Of a stretch of DNA of 64,000 bases, positions 50,594 through 59,426 are shown one piece after another (positions within the stretch are counted from its first letter, which is position 1; each line of letters begins with the position of its first letter). The position numbers were made by a program, and so were the translations under genes. This stretch comes from UBA4729 sp038236865 (GTDB lineage: Bacteria; Patescibacteriota; Saccharimonadia; Saccharimonadales; UBA4665), in the NCBI GenBank assembly GCA_038236865.1, contig JBBRZI010000001.1:35558-99557 (forward strand). The letters are read 5' to 3'. The notes under the pieces were generated by a model. It saw only the letters and a program-made list of their open reading frames with translations, searched no databases and was not told the DNA's origin.

Positions 50594-53500
50594 TACTTAA
50601 CGAACCATATAACAAAGACCTTTTTGATACTTTCTTAAAAGACTTCTTGCCCGACTATAAGAAGGATGAACGCCAAGTACGCACACCAGACAAATCTATT
50701 CTCACAGAAGTAACTCAGCTAGGTGCATCCCGTGACGTCGGCGTAACTGTACTAGAAGCTGAATGCGAAGAAACCGACACAAACAAACGTATCGCAATCA
50801 CACAGGCCGCTTTTAAGGTCTTGCGTGATCACGGCATTCGTAACGCCGTGGTCGCATTTCACGATGGTGCGGACCAATGGCGTCTGTCATTGCTCACATC
50901 TACATTAGCCATCAAAGATGGCAAAGTTATTAAAAGAGATAGTAACCCACGGCGGTACTCATATCTACTTGGTATCGGCGCAAAGACAGTTACCCCATAC
51001 AAATATCTTGTAGAAAAAGGCATGGTCGAAGATATTAAACAGCTCCAAGAGCGGTTCTCTGTCGAAGTAGTAAACAAGCAGTTCTACGCATCTATAGCTG
51101 ATCTGTTCACTAAACTTATTGGTGGCGAGCGCGGCACTACTAAATATCCAGGCATACTCAAGTTAAACGGTTCCGTAAATCAAAACATTGAGCATCAAGA
51201 ATTTGCCGTTCGGTTAATAGGCCGCGTAATCTTTGGTTGGTTCCTAAAAGAAAAAAAGAGTACTGCTGGTGTACCTATCGTTCCAAACGAACTACTCTCG
51301 CTTGATGCCGTAGTAAGCAATGCCGATTATTATCATTCGATACTAGAGCCATTATTCTTTGAGCTTCTCAATAAGAGAGTCGAGCAGCGACACGAGAATC
51401 TAAGAGAAGCTCCGTTCTCTACGGTCCCATATTTAAACGGTGGTCTTTTTAGTCCTCAATATAATGATTTCTATAATCAGAGTACATATAGCGGAGCTGG
51501 CACACCGGGACTTACGCATATTCCCGACAGCTGGTTCACAGAGCTATTCACAATTTTAGAGCAATACAACTTTACGGTAGATGAAAACACCAGCTACGAT
51601 GTCGACTTATCGATTGATCCGGAAATGCTTGGTCGCATATTCGAAAACTTGTTGGCTGAAATCAACCCAGAAACCGGCGAATCTGCACGCAAGAGCACTG
51701 GAAGCTTCTATACGCCGCGCGAGATCGTAGACTACATGGTAGATAGCTCACTGCTAGAGTTCCTTAAAAATAAAACCGGTGCAGATGAGGAAAAGCTCAA
51801 AGCACTCATCAGCTGGGGCCAAGATGACGACGAGCTACACCCACTTGCAGATGACGAGAAGAGAAAAGTCGTAACAGCATTAGCCGGACTGACTATCCTC
51901 GATCCAGCCTGTGGTTCCGGTGCATTCCCAATCGGCATTCTGCAAAAGGTCGTGTATATACTGCAACAAGCTGACCCAAAAGCAAAGATATGGCTAGAGA
52001 GCCAGCTCAAAAGTATAGCCTCACCAGAGCTGAAGCGTGACATACAAGAGAAATATGAGAGCGAGAACTACGACTGGCTCCGTAAATACGGTGTTATCCG
52101 CGAAACCATTTTTGGCATAGACATTCAGACTATCGCTACCGAGATATCAAAACTTCGTTGTTTCTTAACGCTCATTATTGAGGAAGAAGTAGACGATACC
52201 AAGCCAAATCGTGGCGTACACGCCCTACCGAACCTAGATTTTAAGTTCGTAACCGCCAATTCGCTATTAAGCTTGCCAGACAGCAGTACTAGCGCAAAGA
52301 CAAAAGGCCTGAATCTATTTGAAGATGTCTCACACATAGAACAACTCAAGCGCATTCGTAATCAGTATTTCGGCGCGAATGCCGATGAGCGCGCTCGTCT
52401 ACAAGTAGAGTTCAAAAACCTACAAATGGACATGTTGCGCAGTAGAATCGCCTCAAGCAACTCAACATCTGACTTATATAACACGCTGTCCGACTGGGAT
52501 CCGTTTAGTCACAACAAAACCGAATGGTTTGATAGTGAGTGGATGTTCGGCTTGAATGGGTTCGATATCATAATCGGCAATCCGCCCTACGTAAAAAATG
52601 GTCGTTTGACCAAAAAAGAGAAAACCAAATATCTAGAATCGTACGCAACCCCATATGACCAATGGGACTTATACATATTATTCTTTGAGCATGCGCTTAG
52701 GAACCTTCTTGAAAATGGAACAGCTTGTTTAATCACACCTAACCAATATCTTTCAGCTAAATATGGCACAAAGTTAAGAAGAGTACTATCGCGTAGAATA
52801 CTCTCACTCACGGATTTTAGAAACTTGGCAAACTTTGATAATGCATCTGTAAACACTTTTATCACGGTCTTTAAGGGTTGCGATTTAAATACCGATACCA
52901 GCATTATTGTATTTGATTCAGTGGGCGGTAATAACAAGGATCGTGTAAGTCGTATTGATTTTATTGAAAATGACGACAACCTGGGCGCAATGCTATCTGT
53001 AAATTTCCCAATGGTAAATCGCATCATCAAAAATACACCCGATAAATTCTCAAAATACTACAATATCGGTCACTCGTTTTCAATACCAGACTTTTACAAG
53101 CTGTCACCTCTTGTTTATGAAAACCCAAACCCAGACAATACTCAAGAAGTTCGACTTGTTAGCACTGGAACCATTGGACAATGGGGCCAAAAATCATTCA
53201 AGTATGAAGGCAAGAATTATCAATTTCCAGTTATAAAAAGGGTTGATTTTGATCACGTATTTCCAACTCGTAATATACAAATTGGCGCCGGACTAATCAT
53301 TTCGTCCATGGGCGGCTTAAAAGTATATTTGGATGATAGAGGAGAGTGCCTTGGCACCCGTCCAACAATGTGGTTGAGCTCGAAAGACAACGAATCGTTA
53401 AAGGTAGCCTACGCCTTGTTGAGCTCAAAGTTTATCAACTGGTTTTATGCTCAGCAATACTCAGTTGCGGGTATGACTGGGTTTAAAGTAAGATATGGTA

Positions 53501-53658
53501 ACATTCAACAGACCCCCTGGCCATCAATCACGGTGGAACAAAAACAACAGCTTGAACGATATGTCGAACAAGATGATAGATCAAAAATCGATGACTTAGT
53601 TTATATGCTATACGACCTAACACCCGAAGAAATTACTATAGTCAAAGGGCTAAAATAA
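50590..53658 (+). CDS. Eco57I-like adenine-specific DNA methyltransferase
   Basis: 1022 aa. N-terminal domain (1-180) resembles the nuclease-proximal region of type IIG enzymes, but the expected PD-(D/E)xK segment reads VLEAECEETDTNKR without an E-x-K. The methylase core has SAM motif LDPACGSGAFPIG (about 437) and catalytic GNPPYV (about 664), an N6-adenine gamma-type order. The last 250 residues look like a target-recognition domain (GAGLIISSMGG, PWPSITVEQ). It would mark self DNA and, with the helicase, give a split restriction-modification enzyme similar in parts to type ISP or class 1 DISARM (DrmMI/DrmD). Confidence 0.9.
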   Translation: MILNEPYNKDLFDTFLKDFLPDYKKDERQVRTPDKSILTEVTQLGASRDVGVTVLEAECEETDTNKRIAITQAAFKVLRDHGIRNAVVAFHDGADQWRLSLLTSTLAIKDGKVIKRDSNPRRYSYLLGIGAKTVTPYKYLVEKGMVEDIKQLQERFSVEVVNKQFYASIADLFTKLIGGERGTTKYPGILKLNGSVNQNIEHQEFAVRLIGRVIFGWFLKEKKSTAGVPIVPNELLSLDAVVSNADYYHSILEPLFFELLNKRVEQRHENLREAPFSTVPYLNGGLFSPQYNDFYNQSTYSGAGTPGLTHIPDSWFTELFTILEQYNFTVDENTSYDVDLSIDPEMLGRIFENLLAEINPETGESARKSTGSFYTPREIVDYMVDSSLLEFLKNKTGADEEKLKALISWGQDDDELHPLADDEKRKVVTALAGLTILDPACGSGAFPIGILQKVVYILQQADPKAKIWLESQLKSIASPELKRDIQEKYESENYDWLRKYGVIRETIFGIDIQTIATEISKLRCFLTLIIEEEVDDTKPNRGVHALPNLDFKFVTANSLLSLPDSSTSAKTKGLNLFEDVSHIEQLKRIRNQYFGANADERARLQVEFKNLQMDMLRSRIASSNSTSDLYNTLSDWDPFSHNKTEWFDSEWMFGLNGFDIIIGNPPYVKNGRLTKKEKTKYLESYATPYDQWDLYILFFEHALRNLLENGTACLITPNQYLSAKYGTKLRRVLSRRILSLTDFRNLANFDNASVNTFITVFKGCDLNTDTSIIVFDSVGGNNKDRVSRIDFIENDDNLGAMLSVNFPMVNRIIKNTPDKFSKYYNIGHSFSIPDFYKLSPLVYENPNPDNTQEVRLVSTGTIGQWGQKSFKYEGKNYQFPVIKRVDFDHVFPTRNIQIGAGLIISSMGGLKVYLDDRGECLGTRPTMWLSSKDNESLKVAYALLSSKFINWFYAQQYSVAGMTGFKVRYGNIQQTPWPSITVEQKQQLERYVEQDDRSKIDDLVYMLYDLTPEEITIVKGLK

Positions 53659-53660
53659 AA

Positions 53661-54236
53661 ATGACCCCAGCCCAAAGAAGCCAGCTTACAGAAGCTATCA
53701 CGGGCACATTTATGTGGAGCTTCAAAAAAGGTGACAATATCATGTACAACCTCGAAATCGTATGGGAACAGTATGAAGCTAAAGCACGATCTATTGATAA
53801 GAAGAAATATAACAAATTAATAATCGTCACGCTGGTGTCCATTATTGAATGTATTTTAGATGATTTCGCTTACCGCATACGAGGCCATGTCAGTGATACA
53901 GTGCCGAACATGTCGCAGGCCGACATAGAAAAGTTCAGGACAAGACAATACGACAAACTGGAACATTACATTGCTGCCTCCAAGAGATTCGATTTATTTA
54001 ATCAACCTGCTGGCTTTTATGATTCTATGGATGAATTACGCAAAGCAAGAAACAGGATCCATATTCAGAATTCAAAAAATCAACTTGCAGCAGATGAATA
54101 TAGCGTATTTACTGATGTGCTCCTAGCTAAAACACAACAGACATTTGAGATAGTACTGGCAACTATGATTGTTAGGTTCCCGCGTGGCGGGAGAACCGTA
54201 GTACCGCATAGTGTTCCGTTACCTTGGAGAATCTAA
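53661..54236 (+). CDS. HEPN-like protein in the defence operon
   Basis: 191 aa, all-helical. The segment DELRKARNRIHIQN (about 124-137) has the R-x6-H/RN pattern of HEPN RNases (R127, N131, H134). It starts 2 bp after the methyltransferase stop. HEPN proteins in defence loci often cut RNA when the other components sense infection. The match is one motif plus context, so the call is tentative; it could be a structural HEPN without activity. ATG at residue 28 is an alternative start. Confidence 0.55.
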   Translation: MTPAQRSQLTEAITGTFMWSFKKGDNIMYNLEIVWEQYEAKARSIDKKKYNKLIIVTLVSIIECILDDFAYRIRGHVSDTVPNMSQADIEKFRTRQYDKLEHYIAASKRFDLFNQPAGFYDSMDELRKARNRIHIQNSKNQLAADEYSVFTDVLLAKTQQTFEIVLATMIVRFPRGGRTVVPHSVPLPWRI

Positions 54237-54237
54237 G

Positions 54238-56442
54238 ATGGCAAAGTTTGAGAAAAGTGCAGATGAACCAATAACGACATCAAAGGCAGATAAATTCGGT
54301 CGCGTTGACTTTGCTAAAGCCTTAGCTGAAGCACTTGTCAGGGTCCCAAACTCAGAATCATTCACGGTCGGACTCTATGGTGCTTGGGGCAGCGGCAAAA
54401 CATCTGTCATCAAGATGGCTGAAGAATACCTTGCCAAGAGTCACAAAGACGACGTGGTTATAATTAACTTCAACCCGTGGCTATTCACTACTATCGAAAA
54501 TCTACACACTGCTTTTTTTGGAGCACTTGCCCATGGTCTCAGTAAAAAGATGGAGAATAGCATATCTATTGACCTGCAGAAGTACTCGGAACTGACAGGC
54601 GCGGCTGGAGCGGTAATTGCTCCATTCTTTCCACCAGCACCAATACTCGCTCGCATACTATCAGCCGGTATGCGTGCGCTTAGTGGTAATAGAAGTAATA
54701 AAAGTGCAGATGAACTACGACAAAAGATAGACAAGATCCTACGAGATGCAAAGAAGCGTGTAGTTGTCATTATAGACGACATAGACCGGCTTGATAGCGA
54801 AGAAATACATCAGATATTTAAGCTGGCTAAAAACGCCGGCCGCTTTAGTAATGTTTCATACCTGTTAGCATTTGACCAAAACGTGGTAGCCAAAGCACTC
54901 GCTAAACGATACCCAGACGATCCAGAAACTGGCAGCAATTTTATAGAGAAGATCGTACAATTGCCGCTCTTCGTACCGCCGGTAGACCGCGAGATGTTGA
55001 GCCAGTTTGCTATTGACCAAGTTAACGCTATAGCCACAAAACTCAAACTCGATAATTCGGCCGATGACGTGTCACGGTTTGGCGTTGAATACCAAAGGCT
55101 GCTCGTCCATAAGTTCACTACGCCACGTAAAGCGATTAGATACCTCAATGCTATCGACTTCACATTCGAGCGCCTAGCAAATGAGGCCAACTTCACAGAC
55201 ATGATGCTGGTGGAAGCTATGCGCATATTTGATCCGGAGTTATATAACAGCGTAGCAAGCAAAAAGAGCGCACTGATAGACCATGGCCATTATGGCAATC
55301 GAGATGACAATGACAAGAAGAAGGCCAAAATAGAAGTGTTTGGTAGCGAGGTAGTAACTACATGGCAAAGTGAGATTGTGCGTAAGCTATTCCCTAGTTT
55401 TGAATGGGCGCTCGGCGGATCGTCTTACGCTGGAGATTACATCAAGGGTTGGGATGAAGAACAGCGTGTATGCTCCAACAAATACTTTGATCGGTACTTC
55501 AACTACGGTATACCTGTGGGTGATGTAGCGGACACAAAAATAAAAGAACTTCTGGTGTTGCTAGACAATCCGGTGACAACCCAGCAAAAGGCTAATGAGG
55601 TACTCGCAAAGCTCATAGCTACCGGCCATCCGGACGTGTTGGTATCCAAACTCCGCAACAAAGAAGACAGTTACTCACAAGTAGCCGCCGAAAAACTAGC
55701 CTACGCGCTCACGAGCCTCGGCCACAAACTACCAAGACCTCGGCAATCATTCCTGGGCGATACATTCTCGTCGTACGTCCAGTCAGCCATATTAGCGGTT
55801 AGTTTGACCCGCAAGTCCAAGAACACAGTGAAGATGCTCAAAGACTTCATGGCTATCACGCCGCTCGATTACGCCGAGCAACTCATGCGTTGGATCCGAG
55901 TAGACACTGAAAACCAAGAGAAAAAAGAGGGCTTCGTACCACTCATAACAGAGTCCCAGTTTAAAGAAATTGGCGAATTGTTTGCCGAGCGAATTAAAGA
56001 CTACTCTGCTAGCGACGATCTTATTAATAACTTCATGGAAGAGCTGCCGTCAATCTTCTGGAACTGGAATAACTGGGGCAATAAAAAAGACATCGAGGCC
56101 TATATTAAAATTGCTATAGCTGCCGACGACAAAAATATTCACACTTTCATCGTTTCGTACACCGGAAATTCATTTGAATTAGGTTCCGGTAGGCGATCTC
56201 GTGCTGAATTTAGGCGTGAGTCATACGATGAAATTGCAAAATTCGTGGACCCAAGCATATTTGTTAAACCGTTAAAACAACTCTACGGCGATAGCGTATC
56301 CACAAATTCGGACGAGTTTCCAAGCAGTAGATTCAACAAGAAAGAATCGGAAGACCTACTAACTGCTAGGCAGTTTTTATGGATACATAATTTCGTAACC
56401 AATAATTCAAAAAACGATACGGACAAAGATGCAAAAAAATAA
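54238..56442 (+). CDS. KAP-family P-loop NTPase
   Basis: 734 aa from ATG 54238, with GGAG upstream and 1 bp after the HEPN gene. Walker A VGLYGAWGSGKTSVI (K54), Walker B VVVIIDDIDRLDSEEIHQIF, and SYLLAFDQNVVAKAL are KAP signatures. A hydrophobic stretch near 125-155 (GAAGAVIAPFFPPAPILARI) may be the membrane hairpin common in KAP proteins. KAP NTPases occur in phage-defence and membrane-linked signalling loci. In this operon it may sense damage or infection and control the HEPN protein; this is inference. Confidence 0.85.
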   Translation: MAKFEKSADEPITTSKADKFGRVDFAKALAEALVRVPNSESFTVGLYGAWGSGKTSVIKMAEEYLAKSHKDDVVIINFNPWLFTTIENLHTAFFGALAHGLSKKMENSISIDLQKYSELTGAAGAVIAPFFPPAPILARILSAGMRALSGNRSNKSADELRQKIDKILRDAKKRVVVIIDDIDRLDSEEIHQIFKLAKNAGRFSNVSYLLAFDQNVVAKALAKRYPDDPETGSNFIEKIVQLPLFVPPVDREMLSQFAIDQVNAIATKLKLDNSADDVSRFGVEYQRLLVHKFTTPRKAIRYLNAIDFTFERLANEANFTDMMLVEAMRIFDPELYNSVASKKSALIDHGHYGNRDDNDKKKAKIEVFGSEVVTTWQSEIVRKLFPSFEWALGGSSYAGDYIKGWDEEQRVCSNKYFDRYFNYGIPVGDVADTKIKELLVLLDNPVTTQQKANEVLAKLIATGHPDVLVSKLRNKEDSYSQVAAEKLAYALTSLGHKLPRPRQSFLGDTFSSYVQSAILAVSLTRKSKNTVKMLKDFMAITPLDYAEQLMRWIRVDTENQEKKEGFVPLITESQFKEIGELFAERIKDYSASDDLINNFMEELPSIFWNWNNWGNKKDIEAYIKIAIAADDKNIHTFIVSYTGNSFELGSGRRSRAEFRRESYDEIAKFVDPSIFVKPLKQLYGDSVSTNSDEFPSSRFNKKESEDLLTARQFLWIHNFVTNNSKNDTDKDAKK

Positions 56443-56479
56443 ACAGGCGTGACTAAATTAACTTAAACCTAAAGCTGTA

Positions 56480-56710
56480 ATGAACTTAAAGAAATACGAC
56501 AATAATCGTGATGTATACATACCACCGGATCAAGATGTCTGGTACATATTAGAATTTAAAAAAACATCCGGCACTGTCATCATGACCTACTTCAACCAGA
56601 ACCTAGCCCTGAGTCAACAAAAACCTATCCACAAGGTCATAAAAGTAACCCGTGATGGAAGTGTTGCACATGGCGTATTATCAAAAAAATACTTAACAAC
56701 TACCAAATAA
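56480..56710 (+). CDS. Small hypothetical protein after the defence operon
   Basis: 76 aa, begins MNLKKYDNNRDVYIPPDQDV, a small beta-rich protein. Not recognised. 37 bp after the KAP stop, so it may be the fifth gene of the operon. No ribosome site is clear. Confidence 0.45.
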   Translation: MNLKKYDNNRDVYIPPDQDVWYILEFKKTSGTVIMTYFNQNLALSQQKPIHKVIKVTRDGSVAHGVLSKKYLTTTK

Positions 56711-56780
56711 AGCGAGAAGAATATACCAAGGAGTATATGAAATTTAGGGCATATACCAAACCAGGAGGTAAGGCTACGTC

Positions 56781-57059
56781 TTGAGACTTGACGGATATAT
56801 CAAACAATATGAAACCTATGCCTCAGGATTTTAGAATCTTTTTATTTGAAGTAAGCGGAAGTAATTCTAGGATAAAATTTATACATGGGTTACAAAATCA
56901 GACCTCGATCGAGAATGGGTTTTAAAACTTCTAACTGCCATAGCACGAAATGATAGGTTTAATGACGGAGCATGGAGCAGACTATTTGAGTCAGGGTCTG
57001 CTCAAAAATTTTCCGAATACTTCTTGAAATTGAAGAATCTAGAGAATAAATACCGTTGA
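56781..57059 (+). pseudogene. Broken DUF6508-like gene
   Basis: One continuous frame from TTG 56781 to TGA 57059, with four in-frame stops near 56832-56874. Before them: LRLDGYIKQYETYASGF. After them: YTWVTKSDLDREWVLKL and LLTAIARNDRFNDGAWSRLF, which fit the W...D...LLT..R..RF..G pattern of DUF6508. Stops are clustered while the flanking frame is intact, as in a decaying gene; there is no intact copy in the window. Confidence 0.45.
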
Positions 57060-57288
57060 ACGCTAGTAGAGCTAGAGGACCGGCCTCTATAGGCGCCTTT
57101 TGCTGACAGTTTGTTGGGTTGCTGACTGTCTTGCCCGCTAGTGTCTAATGGATAATAAGATTCAAGAAACCATCATTCTCTTTTAAAAGTAGCTCAAAAT
57201 ACTCAGTCCCCTCGAACGGTACCTTCTGTTTAATAAGTTTCTACCTACAAACCCGCTTCGTCCGTCGTTTAATCAGTCGCAATTCTGG
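57060..57288. other. Intergenic region after the broken gene
   Basis: No gene, RNA or strong hairpin recognised; AT-rich, probably decayed sequence. Confidence 0.35.
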
Positions 57289-57301
57289 TATGATGAGGCT
57301 G

Positions 57302-57742
57302 ATGAATAACCCCGCCGCCAAAGACCCCGTAAGGATACCTGAAAACATATCAAAAGCTTACTGGCTCTATGTTCTTACGCTTGAGCACAGTAAATATTAC
57401 GTAGGTATCACAACGAAGACTCCAGAAATACGAATGCAACAGCATATTAGTGGTTTTGGCGGCGCAAGCTGGACTAGAAAGTATAAACCACTTAGAATGT
57501 TCGATAAGAAGCAGCTGGGCTACATGACAAATGCCGAAGCCGAGAGATACGAAAATAAAGTTGTTCGCGCATATATCAAGAAGTATGGCTCCGACAACGT
57601 ACGTGGCGGAGACATTAGCTATAGCGAAGATTTAGTGAAGAGATTTGGTTGGTATATCGCCAAGGACGACTGGGAAGTCGTAACTGTCATCGTGCTTTTA
57701 GTATTGATAATACTGTTCTTGGGTCTAAATAAGTATATGTAG
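57302..57742 (+). CDS. GIY-YIG nuclease-like protein with C-terminal membrane helix
   Basis: 146 aa from ATG 57302 (TATGAT 7 nt upstream, leaderless-type). GIY-YIG core: YWLYVLTLEHSKYYVGIT (YVL...YVG), catalytic Arg in EIRMQQHISG, GGASWTRKYKPLRM and metal-binding Glu in AERYENKVV. After about residue 120 comes one strongly hydrophobic helix (VVTVIVLLVLIILFLGL). Stand-alone GIY-YIG domains are nucleases; a membrane tether is unusual and would place it at the cell envelope. Confidence 0.8.
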   Translation: MNNPAAKDPVRIPENISKAYWLYVLTLEHSKYYVGITTKTPEIRMQQHISGFGGASWTRKYKPLRMFDKKQLGYMTNAEAERYENKVVRAYIKKYGSDNVRGGDISYSEDLVKRFGWYIAKDDWEVVTVIVLLVLIILFLGLNKYM

Positions 57743-57785
57743 TCGCCCAAGGCCCAATGTATAGGCGCAGCCAGCGTTGCGTAAG

Positions 57786-57815
57786 CATAGCCATAGCCAT
57801 AGTCATAGTCATGGC
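57786..57815 (+). repeat. Tandem CATAGY hexamer repeat
   Basis: Five consecutive units: CATAGC, CATAGC, CATAGT, CATAGT, CATGGC. Non-coding, between convergent genes; may also fold with the following GCTATG. Confidence 0.6.
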
Positions 57816-57873
57816 TATGTCTGGAAAGATTATCCAGCAAGACATTAGACGAAAACCTTCGCCGATAGAACTG

Positions 57874-58041
57874 CTATTTAAGAAGTACAGACTTTAGCCA
57901 TTCGAACCAAAGGCGTTCAGTTATAACGACAAGTCCCAGTATTAAAATCAGGCCAGCAACGGGGTTTGTGTGAACTAGAGTTAAGGTTGTCGAGGCGACG
58001 GATTTTATGACGTCCCAGGTGATGATATCTGAAGAGCTCAT
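57874..58041 (-). CDS. 55-aa single-pass membrane protein, leaderless
   Basis: Small gene read on the minus strand from ATG 58041 to TAG 57874. N-terminus MSSSDIITWDVIKSVAS is polar and amphipathic; the helix NPVAGLILILGLVVI (about 26-40) is hydrophobic; the end ERLWFEWLKSVLLK is basic-aromatic. TATATT ends 6 nt before ATG. A one-helix peptide next to a toxin-antitoxin locus could be a type I-like toxin, but no antisense RNA is evident. Confidence 0.5.
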   Translation of the reverse strand: MSSSDIITWDVIKSVASTTLTLVHTNPVAGLILILGLVVITERLWFEWLKSVLLK

Positions 58042-58082
58042 ACAGAAAATATATCACGTTGTCAGCTAAACGTACACTCGTA

Positions 58083-58111
58083 TTGACTAGAATTGTGGAA
58101 TTTGCTACACT
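58083..58111 (+). promoter_or_regulatory. Promoter of the HTH-Panacea operon
   Basis: TTGACT, 17-bp spacer, TACACT (58106-58111). Leader of about 30 nt to ATG 58149 with GGGCGGGACAAGATT. Confidence 0.55.
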
Positions 58112-58148
58112 AACACTAATATAAACCATAATCGGGCGGGACAAGATT

Positions 58149-58931
58149 ATGAGCTTTACGACTACGATCAAGCGATTACGAGCAGGCAAAGGCACCAGCC
58201 AGGCAGATGTGGCAATGGCCATTGGCATTGCTCGGGCTACCTACGCTAGCCTTGAGGCGGATCGGCGACCGCCAAACCTCGACGAGATACATAAGCTTGC
58301 TGAGTATTACCAAATCTCTCCATCAGAGCTGATATCTGGCGAAGCGAGCGTGGTGAATGAGCCAGTTGCGCCTTACAAGTTTGACGAACAAACCGAGGAT
58401 ATCGTGCCACGTGATATCGACCCGACGACAAACCCCGAAAAACTACGCGAAGTCTTGCTGTATGTGCTAGGTAAGGTAGGTGCGAAGCCGAATGTGGGCG
58501 AAACGGTACTCTACAAGTTGCTGTATTTTATCGACTTCGACTACTACGAGAAAACTGGTAAATCGATTACGGGCCTGACCTATGTGCGTAATCATTTTGG
58601 CCCGACGCCAGCACTCGACTTTAAGCGTGTGGTAGCGGGCATGGAGCAGAACGATGACCTTGAGGTCGTTGAGACAAAGTATTTCAATAACAAACAAAAG
58701 AAATACTTACCGCGCAAACCAGCCACGCTCGAGGCGCTGAACGCCCAAGAGCTGCGCCATATAGAAGATACGCTGGCTCGCCTGAGCGACAAAAGTGCGA
58801 CCGAGCTGTCTGAACTTTCTCACTATGACACCCCTTGGCGAGTTGCCCAGCCAGGCAAACCGATAGACTATCGCTACGTGTTTTACCGGACCGACATAAC
58901 CGCTGTAACGGAGCCAGAGGATGAACTTTGA
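58149..58931 (+). CDS. XRE-family HTH protein with Panacea (DUF4065) antitoxin domain
   Basis: 260 aa. Residues 1-65: XRE helix-turn-helix (TIKRLRAGKGTSQADVAMAI, EADRRPPNLDEIHKLAEYY). Residues about 95-250: Panacea/SocA-like domain (VLYKLLYFIDFDYYEKTGKS, TYVRNHFGPTPALDF, ELSHYDTPWRVA). Panacea is a neutralising domain paired with many toxin folds. The HTH probably represses its own promoter. It overlaps the toxin gene by 11 bp. Confidence 0.88.
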   Translation: MSFTTTIKRLRAGKGTSQADVAMAIGIARATYASLEADRRPPNLDEIHKLAEYYQISPSELISGEASVVNEPVAPYKFDEQTEDIVPRDIDPTTNPEKLREVLLYVLGKVGAKPNVGETVLYKLLYFIDFDYYEKTGKSITGLTYVRNHFGPTPALDFKRVVAGMEQNDDLEVVETKYFNNKQKKYLPRKPATLEALNAQELRHIEDTLARLSDKSATELSELSHYDTPWRVAQPGKPIDYRYVFYRTDITAVTEPEDEL

Positions 58932-59295
58932 GCATACTCCTGAGTTTCAAAAAGATCTAAAAAAGCTGGCCAAGAAATGGCGCTCGCTGGCGAGTGATTT
59001 GGAAGCGGTGAAGCTACAAATCGTCGATCTATACAAGGGACAGGGCCACCAAGATAAGACCTCGGAGTATCGAGCAGCGTTCTTTAATGGCAGGCGAGCT
59101 ACCATCCTGCGCAGCCTGAAAGACGGCCGCGAGGTAGTGAAGATGCGCCTCGACGTCGAAGCGCTCGGCACGAACAATAAGGTGAGGCTTGTCTTTATAG
59201 CTATTCGGCAACAAGACTCTGTGCTCTTCGTAGAACTATTTGCCAAGAACGAGCAACTTAGAGAAGACGCCAGAAGGATTGAGCGATATATATAA
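58921..59295 (+). CDS. RelE/ParE-like toxin partner of the Panacea antitoxin
   Basis: 124 aa. Compact alpha-beta fold with NFEHTPEFQKDLKKLAKKWR at the start, central GRRATILRSLKDGREVVKMR and C-terminal FVELFAKNEQLREDARRI, similar in order to RelE/ParE toxins. ATG overlaps the antitoxin end; GAGG lies before it. The usual gene order here is antitoxin first. Which target it attacks (ribosome-bound mRNA or gyrase) cannot be told. Confidence 0.72.
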   Translation: MNFEHTPEFQKDLKKLAKKWRSLASDLEAVKLQIVDLYKGQGHQDKTSEYRAAFFNGRRATILRSLKDGREVVKMRLDVEALGTNNKVRLVFIAIRQQDSVLFVELFAKNEQLREDARRIERYI

Positions 59296-59426
59296 ACCCC
59301 TATCACTAACCACTAGTCATCCTAGCGGCTGACTAATTGGCTTCGTATAACAGGGTGCATGTTCAGGGTGGCGGCTGTGGAGATATTTACCAGGTGGGTA
59401 GGCGTAGCGGATGCTATAATAACATC

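Noticed and set aside
56781..57059. Alternative genetic code explaining the in-frame stops
   Set aside because: The stops are TAG, TGA and TAA together, and all three end normal genes elsewhere in the window.
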